Below, in pieces: positions 19,401-29,440 of a DNA stretch of 29,440 nucleotides. The stretch's first letter is position 1. Every line of letters begins with the position of its first letter. The DNA is from Haplosporangium gracile (taxonomy: Eukaryota > Mortierellomycota > Mortierellomycetes > Mortierellales > Mortierellaceae). The stretch lies in NCBI GenBank assembly GCA_015499985.1, contig JAAAUF010000345.1, positions 1-29,440 on the forward strand. Reading direction: 5' to 3'. The notes under the pieces are model-generated. The model had not been told where the DNA came from. It saw only the letters and a list, made by a program, of their open reading frames with translations, and did not search any database. A program made the translations under genes and the position numbers.

Positions 19401-20580
19401 AAAAAAAAGGTTAGTTTCATTTTTTTTTAAAACTGTTACTGGCTGACACACTGTGATTTGATCATGACGACTATCATCAGTGCCCAATAGACATCGTAAG
19501 AACTCACCTTGCGGATAGCGCTATGGACGTCACTTTTGGCAAAGCTATCCGAATTGGCATCATCCTGACCCTGGTCCGGTCCTCCAGAACCGCCATCCAA
19601 AGTACGTCGTGCTGAGATCGACTGTCGCCGTTTGAGGTACATCTGGTACCGTTCCTGTGTCTGATATCCAATCGCCTTGGCTGTCTCGGGGCATGACTCC
19701 ATGACTTTGACAAGGTCATCTCCTGAGAGGATGGCGATGGTGCAGCGGTTCTTTGCGAGGACATCCATAGATCGAGGTACCCTGTAGAGGACACCGATAT
19801 CGCCAAAAAAGTTGTTTTCCTTGATCTCATAATAGGTCGCCTCGTTATCGTGAGACACGACCTTGACTGTCCCGCGGAGGACGTAAAACATTGCGCTAGA
19901 CTGCTCCGATCGGCGAATGATGTGGTCTTGGGGATGATAATGACGAATGTGCATACTCGACGCTAGCTGTTGGATTCCCTCAGGTGTAGAGTTCTTGAAA
20001 AGTGGGTGCTCTGCGAGTGATTGCCAGAGTTTTGGTGGGAGGTTGGTGACGGGAGTATGGGCTGTTGGCGAAGTCGGTGGTGAAGAGAGTGAGGCAAGTC
20101 CCTGTCCTAATTCTGATCCAAAGGGGTGTTGCTGAAGTGGCGGGAGCGTAGGTCGCTTAAAGGACGTGCGTCGAAGGCCCTTGACGGGGGATTCTGGCGG
20201 AGTTCTGAGAGGTGGTGGTATTGGATTCTCGCCCGAGTGGAAGAGGTCGAGGTTGATCTTTGGAGACTGAACTCTTGCTGGTGAGCAAGAGAGGGGTGAT
20301 TGGACGACGGGTGGCGGTGCAGGTGAGGAAGGACGGCTATTGTCGAAGGTGTTGAGGAAGCGCGAGGCGGCCTGGTCGGTGTTGGAGGAGCTGACGTCGG
20401 GGTCGAGAGGGTCGAGAGGGTCGAGAGGGTCGCGCCTGTCGACGGCAGAGGCCTTATTGGATAAGGTAGACGACGGGTCTGTCGGCCACAACATCAAATA
20501 TGAATTAGCCGAGGGACGACGTCGTTTGGAGGAAGGCGCCGAGATAGAAGGGGAACGTCCTGGTCGTTTATGACACACCA
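16491..20580 (-). CDS. Cyclic-nucleotide-binding, F-box and LRR fusion protein (5' exon unresolved)
   Basis: Predicted substrate receptor of an SCF ubiquitin ligase carrying two cyclic-nucleotide domains. Minus-strand exons: 19508-20580, 18699-19341 and 16491-18604; introns 19342-19507 (GTGAGT..TAG) and 18605-18698 (GTAAC..TAG), both in phase. Numbered from an assumed split initiator, there are 1276 residues. A disordered N terminus carries a basic SKRRRPS patch and DPLDPLDPLDP (a 9-nt repeat). cNMP domain 1 (about 192-308) has the cassette FFGDIGVLYRVPRS; domain 2 (about 359-480) has FFGEIAVLLDVPRIANV, with Glu428 and Arg437 in the family ligand positions. A Ser/Pro linker has NPKRRR. The F-box is at about 741-782 (FQDLDESTVLKILKGLP...RVCKDW). 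Cys-containing LRRs run from about 790 to 1130 (LDLHSCWNVTDAGF, LNLSYCKNITDRSF, ISLSFCCALTDIAL). The tail is Pro/Gln/Ala-rich. Grr1/AMN1-like LRR type. The open frame starts after a stop just upstream and has no early ATG, so a 5' exon is missing. Confidence 0.88.
18605..18698 (-). other. Intron joining the cNMP and F-box parts
   Basis: A 94-nt intron: donor CAG|GTAAC at 18698, acceptor GAAATAG ending at 18605. It joins codon phase 1 on both sides (G|CG, Ala). The alternative of two genes would leave about 60 nt between a stop in the intron and the next ATG, too little for separate fungal transcription units. Confidence 0.85.
20399..20432. repeat. 9-nt coding repeat (DPL)3 in the cNMP/F-box gene
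   Basis: Three to four tandem units of TCGAGAGGG on the plus strand, encoding Asp-Pro-Leu repeats on the minus strand. They lie in the disordered N-terminal region and are likely length-variable. Confidence 0.85.
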
Positions 20581-21024
20581 CTTTTTATTCTTTAGAGTGG
20601 CTCCTTTTGGTGCAAAGAGAAGGGGGACCAGCAACAGATAGAGCTGGTGACTGGGCTAATGAGTAAAAGATACAGTAGTTATGTGGATCAACGTCGGAGG
20701 GGTAGGAGTAAATATTATGAAGATGCACAAGCGGGATGAGAAGTAGCTTTGTTGTAAAAGTGAGGGGGAAAGAGTGGGGAGAGAAGCAGGCAGAGGTGGG
20801 GAGGGGGGGGGGGGAAGTGCAAGAAAGAAAGAGAAATAGAGAGAACAAAAGAAGACGAGGGTTAGAAAAAAAAAAGAAAAAAAGTAAAGTTTGTCAATGC
20901 AAACGCATGATGCGTCTTTGTTTGTGTTTGTATCTGCTTTTGTATTGTTTAGTTTGTGTCCACAAAAGGGAAAAGAAAGAACAAGGGCAAGGGATGGAGA
21001 AGACGGTCAAAAAGGGAGGCAAAC

Positions 21025-21028
<4 letters not shown>

Positions 21029-21055
<27 letters not shown>
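21029..21055. repeat. (AG)13 microsatellite
   Basis: Uninterrupted AG repeat, CT on the sense strand of the downstream cNMP/F-box gene. CT tracts are common in fungal promoters and leaders. Confidence 0.9.
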
Positions 21056-21170
21056 AGTCAAGGGAAGGGAAAGAGATGGTACAACGGTCCAACAAACGAA
21101 ACGAAACGAAATAAAAGAAACGATGACGTTTGTTCCATCAGAAGGAGCGAGAAGAGACGAGAGGAGAGTG

Positions 21171-21197
<27 letters not shown>
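21171..21197. repeat. (GA)13 microsatellite
   Basis: Second long GA/CT tract, about 115 nt from the first, in the same 5' region. Confidence 0.9.
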
Positions 21198-21201
<4 letters not shown>

Positions 21202-21660
21202 CAGACTGTCACCAACAAGGGCCTGTTGTATGAATAATAATAACAAGCGTATGAGGATGCGAGTTGAGCAGGTGAACAAAGAGTAGTTGTCGATATGTAC
21301 CGTTCTGTTTGTGTATACTGCAGTCGGCTGATGTCGATATGGAAAGAGAGGGCTATGTCAGGCTATAGTTGTTTGGTTTGTATGGAGTGAAGGAAGGAAG
21401 GGTGTTTTTTAGAGTGCTTCAAAGGGAATGACAGTGTATCGAGAGTGACGAAGAAGCATATACAAAGAGGAGTGGTGGGAAAGAGGATGAAGGGAGGGTG
21501 GGGAAGAAAAAAGTAAGGGAAGGGTAAAAGAGAAAAGAGACAAGAGAAAAGACAAAGAAGCGGGTAGTAATGGCAAGAAGGGAAAAAAAAAAAAAAAGGT
21601 CTCACCTAAAGATTAATTTTTTCCTCCTCTCTTTTTTTGCATATCTCATGCAAAAGAAAC

Positions 21661-24600
21661 ACACAGACATACGTTGGTACTCACGCTTTCGTAAGCGCGC
21701 AAGGGCTTTTACTCATGGTGCCAATGCCATGGTCTCTTTTATCATATACTTTTTATCCTCACAGAAGCAACGATGACATAAATGAAAACGAGGGTTCTTA
21801 TTACAAAAAACATCCGCCCAGATGGTACAAGGACAATTGACAGACCCTCCTCTATTTCCCTTCTTCGTCGCCCACCCTCAACGGCTCTTTTATCCCTTTC
21901 CAACCATCGATCGTGGTGCCACGAACGAAAAAAATTCTTTTGTTCTCTTTTTTGGATCACGTGCAACTTAACCCCCCTTTTCATATGCACCCCTCGGCTC
22001 TTTTTTTGAGCATGTCCGATGTCCTTGAGTGTCCTCTCGTCCCGTTCCCTATCCTTATTATATTTTTTTTCTGCCTTGTTCATTGATTTCATTTCTTGCA
22101 TTGATGGTCGTTCTGCTATCGCCTGATTTCTTTTTCCGTGGCATTTTCAAGGGGGTGCGTGGTTTGCGTGTGCAATTGTTATTGTTCTGAGTGATCAGGG
22201 TAAGCTTCCTGATCTCTGATATGCATTGTTGGTAGAAAGTACAAAGATAGGACGAGCAAGGGTAACGGAGAAGGGGAGATGAGAATAGAGAGAGAAGGAG
22301 CTTGGGAGGGAAAGGGGCGAAGAGTGAAAAAGTGAATCAAAAGATGAAGAGTACATGATCGAGGGTCCTTAACTAAAAAGTGCAAACGTGGAGAGGGAAA
22401 CACGAAACGACAAAACGCGATTAAATAGATGTGCGCAAGGGCAAAAGACAATGGACTGCAATTTGGATGTATTCTCGCGGTTGTCCTATGCAGCGGTCTA
22501 CATTGATCTAGAACCACAATTATGCATAGTTTTGCATTCCTCCTCGAAGACGATTATGCTACGCCCATCTTTCTTTTCTTTAATTAACACATCTCCCTTC
22601 ACCCTCTTTTTTTCCCACGTTGTTGACAAGTGCCTGTTAGCTGCTGACAGCTTATTCAAGTAGCTTTGCAAAAAGAGACGAATTTGCCACATAATTGGCA
22701 ACCTCATTCTTCATGCAATCGCCCTCTCAATGTCCCTCCCTTCACCTTTTCTCATTCCTTCATGCACCCTCTCTCCATATTTTATTCCATCATCACGCCC
22801 ATCATCTGCACCACTTCGCTACTCAATAATGGCACGACCACAAATGGTAATAGGACCATAGACGCGTCGGATCCTTTTTGAAGGAAATGCTCGTCCACTC
22901 ACGGCATGGAGCCTTTCGCATCGGCTAACCTCTGCCAAACTCAGCGCTTAAAGAGGAATCGCATCTTGATTTAAAAAAAACTCCCCTGACGATTTATTTC
23001 GCGCACAGTCATCGTGACTTCTCTGCTCTTGAGAAATAAGATGGGTCTTTCCTTTGCTGGCGAAACTGCTCAATTCTGGGATACAGTCGAAAAGAGCTTG
23101 TGACGCAACGCGTATCATCATCAAGAAAAATGAGGATGCGAAACGCGAGTAACCTAATGCGTTTATTTTATTATTTTTAGTCTGAAGTTGATGAACCTGA
23201 AATGCATAACGGCATATCGAACGAGGGACGGATAATAGTGTATTGAGAAAAGAAAATACTGACGGGGAAGCAACCTCAGTGTAACGCACAAATTCCCAAT
23301 GTCAGCAAGGCACAAAAAATGCTTTCTTTTCTGCGTGTGTGGATGTTATTCCAAAAAAAAAAAAAAAAAAAGTGAGCGCGTTGTCTAAAGGAAAGACTAT
23401 GTTTCTAGTCGGAAGCCTGTCATGAAATATTAGGAATACCTTGCAGTTCATTTTGTTAATCGATTGTGCTGTATTTTGGCACTGATATGCGTAAATTGTC
23501 AATCAATTCCGGAGAACTTTAGAAATAACGAAAATAAGATGTCTGCAAAGGGAGTTTTTTTTTTGCTTTTTTGTTACCTTTTGCCTTCACGTCCATTTCG
23601 TGTCATGCTGATTTGTTTTAACTTTGACTATTAATTGTGCACGTATCACACATCACATACGGGGCCAGCCCGTGCAAGGGCCATTCATTCAATCCGCACG
23701 CCCATTCGCACTGCACAATGCCTCGTTATGCCCTCTTACCATTGAGTATGTGTCTTTTTCCTCTTTATTTTTCTCGGTTATCGTTTATTGTCTCATAACT
23801 CGCCATTGGTGTCTACTTTTCGTTCCATTGAGAGAGCCATGCGTATATGCCTGATAAAGAGCTTAACAGTCTTTACGAAAAGAATGAATGGTGAATAAAG
23901 GCCGGGAAAGCGAGTGCGAGAGAAGGAAACAAAGACTGGGGAAATGATTGCAAGCTGCGGTGTGATGAGGCGAAGGCGACGTGAAGGGCAAGGTAGAAAG
24001 GAAGAAGCAACAGTTGTTCAACTGAAGGTGTCAAGGAAGCAAAAAGAGAAAGAAACCCTCTTGATTGAAGAGAGCGGTAAAAAGAAAAATGAAGACCCCG
24101 TGCACTTGTGGCTGCCCAGTGGCTTGCAAAATAACTGGCATAGCGCCCGCATCGGCGTGAATATCTCGGAACGCGTCGATTAGGTTGTTCCTTGTCCATA
24201 TCAACTAAAAAAAAAAACTAGATTGCACGCACTGTTGAACTCAAAAGGGAAGGCGAAAAACAGTTTGTCTAGAGATTCCACATCCTACGCCCTTTTCTTC
24301 CAGAATAGGCATAGGGCCAAACAACAGCAGGCAGACCCTCCCTTCGGTCACTACTTTAATTCTCTTAAGCAAGACGCATGGTTGTCTTGTTCATGCGAAC
24401 AAAAACAACAAACAAAACAACACCATCGATGGAACTAAATGCCGATAATGAGAATAAAATACACACTCATGGAATTGAACTGACACGGCGTCGTTAGTAA
24501 GAGATAAACACAAATGACGACTGTCATTTTCCCACCAACAACCACAGTAAACCCTCCAAGTGGGCGTGCATGCCAAGCATGAAAAATTTATTCTTTCTCT
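21661..24600. other. Gene-poor region, no supported gene
   Basis: About 2.9 kb in which I see no protein, tRNA, rRNA or snRNA. Both strands show alternating purine-rich and pyrimidine-rich blocks (for example 22230-22330, 23880-24060), short A/T homopolymers (23354-23371, A18) and scattered stops. The longest frames, about 110-120 codons, are Arg/Lys/Glu-rich on one strand and Ser/Pro/Leu-rich on the other, as expected from skewed DNA. No terminal inverted repeats or transposase remnants were recognised. Confidence 0.45.
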
Positions 24601-27109
24601 TAACGCCTAAAATGCGAGGAGGCGAGGAAGAATCGGACTAGACCCATCATCCACCCAATCCCAAAATCATGGGCGGAGAGGTCCCCCTTCTAACCTTGGG
24701 CCCTGGTAGAGTGCTACTTACTGGTTTTTAGGTCCGGTTTGGACTATCTGGAACAATGCATTCAACAAAAGCAAAGGCCCTTCCTTTTACCTTTTACCTT
24801 TTCGCCCTTTTTCCACTTTCCTCTCACTCTCGCTTTTTACTTTTCCGTTAATCTCCTTTCCCCCTCTCCTATTAATTCGAACTACCATTACTTTGACCCC
24901 TATCTCATTCTTTGCTCGCCCAACTGTCCCAACCGTACACACAGGTTCAATTCGATCAAAAAGTAAGGAACAAGGAGCCCTTGAATGAGAGAAGGAGAAA
25001 TATTCTCATTGCCGAAACGAAAAGAAACGAGGTGGTGAACCCTCCTCTCACTCTCACACTCTTCTTTCCTTGAGCCCTTTCTCGGAAGAAGAGATTGACG
25101 TTTTTTTAATAAAACTGGTCGACAGATCAAGTCTCAACTGCTTTGCCTCACTCCTCTCCTTTTCTCTCTCTCTCTCTTCTATCTACTCTCATGTGTCTCA
25201 TTATTCATAAAAAACGACGCCCTTGTCCCTCGTTACCCACTTTTAAAATAACCATTATTGGAATAAAGTCTTCCATCCGCCCTTTTGTCACTTCGTCCTC
25301 GTCTCTTTTTTGCTTCCCTTGTTTATTATTCTCCTTGATATCCATTTCGTCAAAAACCCAACTTGATCGAAATCACTTTTACGTTTGTCTAATAACAGTA
25401 CAACACACTCTTTTTTTTTTACCCTTCTTTCCGATTCACTACCCTATCCATCCTCGCGACGACTACGTCTCTCAGTCTCGGTCCGTTCATTGTTCATGGG
25501 GTTGTTTCGGGAGCAGAAAACATAAGGTTGTAATGAACATTCAAAAGAATCAAAAAAGAGAGACTCGTAGAAACATAAGCAAAAAAGTTAGAATGTAAAT
25601 GAAAATGTAAACAAGAAAGCAAACGAGAAATACGGTACGAGCAACAAAAGAATCAAGAAGTGAATCCTTCATGTCGTTCCTTCATGACGAGCGGGAGGAA
25701 GGAAGACATGTTGTTTGTTGGTTTTTGAGTTGAGACCCGCCCAACGCATGGAATATGAGTGAGTGAAATAGAACAAAAATACACGCGATTTTGTAGAATT
25801 GAGGATCGATTTGGTGTAGGAGTAGGAGTATGTATAGGGTGGGATGTGGCTACTGTTTTGATTGTAGTTCTTTCGGTCGTCCTGTCTGTCTGCGCAAGCA
25901 AGCGAGCTTTACGCCTGAAGCAAAAAGAGGGCATGGAGGGAGAAGATCCGCCTATCATCAGCCTGCGATCGCCTCACACATACAACACATGCCCGTCAAC
26001 AAGCGTTTCGCCGTTTGGCTCCCTCTGGAGTCTGGAGAAACCAAAACGAAATACTTATTTTCTTTCTTTCTATCTAAGGTAGGCTAAGATAGAAGAGCCT
26101 TGGACGACCTCCTTGTCCTTGTTATTCCATGACATGATTGTTTACAGTGGGACATTAGACAATGAGGCAAATCGATGTCTTTTTTTTTGCTGTTTAGAGT
26201 GCACTAAACAAGAGCAGGCCATTACAATAGCGTGCGACGCCTTGAATAAGAGGTACATACACACGGAAAATGCGTCCGAATTGAAGGGAGCAAAGACACA
26301 CAAACAAACAGCGACACTAACACCAATAAAACTTTAAGTCTCGTCCCTTTTTTTGTCGTTACCTGGTAACTTTGGAAGTGCTCATTTCGATTTCGCCAAT
26401 CAACGCAATAACATAAACAACTATTTGTTTATTCGTTCCTTCGGAGGGTTCATTCTGAACATAGGGGTTGCAATATTGAGTTGTTCTATTCCACTTGACA
26501 ACCAATTCAACCAACCAAACGAACCCAACGGCGAACTTGGCCTCTTTACTATAGTTATAACACAACGCAACAGCAAGAGACGTACACTTCCTTGAACAAG
26601 CGTAACATGTATCGTTTACATGAGTGAATCGAACTCTAACAACAACTATAGCCGACCTTGGGACAAGAGGACTAGAACATCGACTTAGTACCCAAAGCTT
26701 TCAGATGTAGTAGTCCCCTCTCCCCCCCCCCACTCCCTTGGTCGTTCTGTCCTTCTTTAGTTCTCATGTTTGTTTACTCTGAGCCAACTTGAAGTACTCT
26801 TGTTGCTGTTTGTCCTCCTTCTCCTCCTCCTTCATAAACTTCAACCCACACTTTCAAAGTACAGAGCAATAATCCATCCCTCCCAAGAAGAAGAACAAAA
26901 AAAAAAGTGATAAAAGGAGCGTCGTTCCCCCCTCCTACTCTTGTCCCCTCGAGTCCCTCTCCATAAAAATATCCTTCTCCTACCTCTTTCTTCACCGCTC
27001 GTTTGTACATAACTCTTTCTCACTCTCTCACGCTCACCCCCTCTCGACCACTACTTATACCCACCGTCCTTGTAATAATACTTCACCACAACTACAGCCA
27101 CATCCCAAG
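24601..27109. promoter_or_regulatory. Long 5' region of the CAT-type permease gene
   Basis: About 2.5 kb upstream of the permease ATG with no supported gene. A 151-codon plus-strand frame at 25143-25598 is Ser/Phe/Leu-rich and looks compositional. From about 26700 the sequence becomes C/T-rich on the plus strand, typical of a fungal core promoter and leader. It ends in a C/A-rich leader (ACTACAGCCACATCCCAAG) before the ATG at 27110. Nitrogen-regulatory elements could be expected for an amino-acid permease, but I could not identify a convincing cluster by eye. Confidence 0.45.
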
Positions 27110-29295
27110 ATGACTGTCCCAGATATTGCAACGGACAACACATTCCGTGACCACGGTATCGGAACCCGCCACCTCCGCCGCCCCGGCGAGTCTTTTCTCA
27201 AATGGCAAGGTCGTCGTCTGACCAACACCCGTACCTTTGCCTCGCTCGACCAAGAATCCGCAGACTCTCAGATGAAACGTGTCCTCACTGCCAAAGATCT
27301 TTCTGCTATGGGTATCGGTGCTATTATTGGTACCGGCATCTTTGTCCTCACAGGTAAGAACAAGACGATAAAACGCCAAGCCAAGCAGCAATAGCGATAT
27401 TGCTCGTGTTTATTTCCTACTCTTCTTCTACTTTTGGGATCATCGCGGCGTTGCACCCTTGCTTGTTTGCGTCTCTGTCATGTTTTCATGTGTATTTTGT
27501 GGCTCCGACCAAACGAAAAAAGGGTCGTCTCCCACTTTGACAAAGAACGTTAACAGCACACAAGCAAGTCAAACGCCACTCTCCTTCCTTTCACTTTACG
27601 CCTTGGGCTGTTTGCTAAACAATAACAACCTTATTTACTCTGCGTTTGTCCTCCTATCCTTTTCCTCTTCCATGAAACAGGCATCGTTGCGAACGAAAAG
27701 GCCGGTCCAGCTGTCGTCATCTCATTCATTATTGCCTCGATTGTCGCCGGTCTTGCTGCTCTCTCCTACGCCGAGATGGCCTGTTTGGTCCCTATTGCCG
27801 GAAGTGCCTACACCTACACCTATGCCACCTGTGGAGAACTCATGGCCTGGATCATCGGTTGGGATCTGTAAGACCTTTTTGCATTTTTTTTTGTGGGCAT
27901 AGCCACATCCACTCTTTTCCCCTATCCCCCTGTATGTGCACATTTTTTTTGCATGCTATGTTGGTTTAGTTAGACCGGCATAGGAAATTGGGCAAAATGC
28001 TAACTAATCTCAATTCATGTATTCCTTTTGTACTCTTTGTACACAATAGCATCCTTGAGTACTTGGTTGGAGCAGCTACGGTCTCGGTCGGTTTCGCACA
28101 TTACCTTGAGGCGTTCTTAGAGGACGCCTTTGGGTACCACGGCGAAAAGAGGCTGATGGAAGCGCCCTTCTCCTACAAGGACGACGTTTTTGAAATGACT
28201 GGTTCCTGGTTCTCGATTCCCTCGTTTGTGGTTGTCATTCTCTTGACCATCACCCTCTGCAGAGGTGTCAAGGCCTCGGCCCGTATCAACAACGTCCTGG
28301 TCGTCATCAAGGTCCTTGTCATTTTCGTCTTTATCTTTGGCGCCTGTAAGTTTATCAAAAGGAGTAATTTTGATCCCTTCATCCCTCCAAACACTGGTTC
28401 CTTTGGTTCCTTTGGTGGATCAGGTATTCTTCGTGGAGCGACGATTGTCTTCTTTGCCTTCATCGGTTTCGACGCCATCTCAACTGCAGCCCAGGAGGCC
28501 CGTAACCCTCAGCGTGATCTTCCCATCGGTATCGGTTTCAGTTTGATCTTTTGCACGGTTCTCTACATCGCCACCTCGGTCGTCATGTTGGGCGTCGTCA
28601 ACTACACGGCCATTGCCGGCAAGGATGTCAGTGACGCTCCCTTCAAGGTCGTTGCCTCGGCCACGGAACAAGTCTGGCTCGCCATCTTCTGTGAGGTCGG
28701 TATCTTGGCCGGTTTGATCTCAGTCATGTTGGTCCTCTTGCTCGGACAGCCCCGTATCTTCTTCGCCATGGCCATCGACGGTCTCTTCCCCCAGTTCGCC
28801 TCCAAGCTCCACCCCAGGTACAAGACCCCCGTCGTTACCACCGCCCTCTCTGGTTTCCTTGTTGCCACCGCCGGAGGATTGCTGCCCGTCTCTCTCCTCG
28901 CCGACTTGACATCTGTCGGTACTCTTTTTGCATTCTTCTTGGTCCACAGCTCAGTCTTGATCCTCCGCTGGCGTGAACCCCATCGCGAGCGTCGTTTCAA
29001 GGTGCCCTTCGGTCCCGTCCTCCCTGTCCTCGGTGCGCTTTCGTGCATTGGTCTGATTGCTGTTGACTCTGTCTCGGCCATTATCCGTTTGATCGTCTGG
29101 TTGGCCATCGGTCTTGTCGTCTACTTCTTCTACGGTATGCGCAACTCTCGCCTCAACAACCCCGAAAAGTACGCCGCCCCCGACCAGATGCAGGTCGTCA
29201 ACGAGGGACACAGCCATCATGCCAATGTCGAGGTCAAGGAGGGCGAGCAGCAGCTCTACCGCCTCGACCCTGCTCAATCCGAGCACAAGGTCTAA
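27110..29295 (+). CDS. CAT-type amino-acid permease (APC superfamily)
   Basis: Integral membrane amino-acid transporter resembling the cationic amino-acid transporter (CAT, TC 2.A.3.3) branch and bacterial YfnA. Exons 27110-27353, 27681-27867 and 28050-29295; introns of 327 and 182 nt; 558 residues. A 55-residue hydrophilic N terminus precedes TM1, which has the signature [16 protein letters not shown] (67-82). Then follow [19 protein letters not shown], the [20 protein letters not shown] block, [20 protein letters not shown] (the family FD...EE-R-NPQ motif) and the late-TM segments [14 protein letters not shown] and [16 protein letters not shown]. About 12 membrane helices are expected. The cytosolic tail is hydrophilic and His/Glu-rich. 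The exons use C-ending codons heavily (GTC, GCC, ATC), more than most neighbours, suggesting strong expression. The substrate is not predictable beyond amino acids. Confidence 0.93.
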
Positions 29296-29440
29296 GAACA
29301 AATCTAAACACACACACACAATTGTACTTTTTTCTACTCTCACAGCGAGCATTAACTCTTTTACTTTAATAAAAACAAAAATTTCTTTGCTATCAAATCA
29401 AGTATGCATAATCATTGAAAAAAAAAAAAAAAAAAAAAAA
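29296..29440 (+). other. Permease 3' flank with poly(A)-signal-like AATAAA and terminal A23
   Basis: After the stop comes a CA repeat (29308-29321). A TTTAATAAAAAC string lies near 29366, about 70 nt past the stop and suitable as a polyadenylation signal. The window ends in 23 consecutive A (29418-29440). The run may be genomic or a contig end; the sequence alone does not tell. Confidence 0.6.

Larger units (their letters stand above)
20581..21660. promoter_or_regulatory. 5' region of the cNMP/F-box gene with long CT tracts
   Basis: The sense (minus) strand is strongly pyrimidine-rich, with two dinucleotide tracts (21029-21055 and 21171-21197 as GA on plus), a G11 run near 20803-20813 and a poly-A/poly-T tract at 21583-21597. 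It probably holds the leader, the unresolved first coding exon and the promoter. Candidate donors on the minus strand include GTATAC near 21316, GTACAT near 21300 and GTGAGA near 21605; none could be joined with confidence. The open frames here are translations of low-complexity DNA. Confidence 0.5.

Noticed and set aside
21742..22101. 119-codon Lys/Arg/Glu-rich minus-strand frame
   Set aside because: It is the complement of a pyrimidine-rich tract; no family resemblance.
25143..25598. 151-codon plus-strand frame with Ser/Leu/Phe-rich sequence
   Set aside because: The composition follows pyrimidine-rich DNA. It has no conserved motif and a poor start context.
25759..26082. Frame with a hydrophobic segment that looks like a membrane protein
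   Set aside because: It needs a GTG start, has no flanking splice signals, and the hydrophobic part comes from GT-rich DNA.

Overview
This window is nuclear DNA of a filamentous fungus. Every protein gene but the truncated first one has several short introns (about 90-330 nt) with GT..AG ends, and CTAAC-type branch motifs are visible in several. Leaders are pyrimidine-rich. The gene set is ordinary eukaryotic housekeeping plus signalling. Protein character (CK2 beta, a CAT-type permease, an animal-like ITFG1/TIP homologue) and intron density suggest an early-diverging fungus, most likely Mortierellomycota or a close Mucoromycota relative. That placement is inference. All exon models were built by hand from reading frame, splice signals and remembered family features, with no alignment run.

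Layout, left to right: (1) 1-457 minus, 5' part of ribosomal protein uL16 (RPL10), cut by the window edge. (2) 1541-2386 minus, a small acidic protein I do not recognise. (3) 2696-4042 minus, casein kinase II regulatory subunit beta; its start codon is split A|TG by the first intron. (4) 4814-8317 minus, the G-patch spliceosome-disassembly protein TFIP11/Ntr1. (5) 8859-11804 plus, divergent from TFIP11, a tail-anchored four-CBS plus PB1 protein in nine exons, one of only 18 nt. (6) 12985-15934 minus, a secreted or type I membrane protein with seven FG-GAP/VCBS calcium-loop repeats (ITFG1/TIP family). (7) 16491-20580 minus, a large fusion of two cyclic-nucleotide-binding domains, an F-box and cysteine-containing leucine-rich repeats; its initiator exon is not resolved. 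(8) 20581-27109, a 6.5-kb stretch without a convincing gene. (9) 27110-29295 plus, a CAT-type APC amino-acid permease with C-ending codon bias, followed by the window end inside a 23-A run.

The genes do not form a pathway; they are independent eukaryotic transcription units. The best candidates for something new are the predicted cyclic-nucleotide-responsive F-box protein (a possible cAMP-gated substrate receptor of an SCF ubiquitin ligase), the splicing-dependent initiator codon of CK2 beta, and the very short branchpoint-to-acceptor distance in the splicing factor TFIP11's own first intron.
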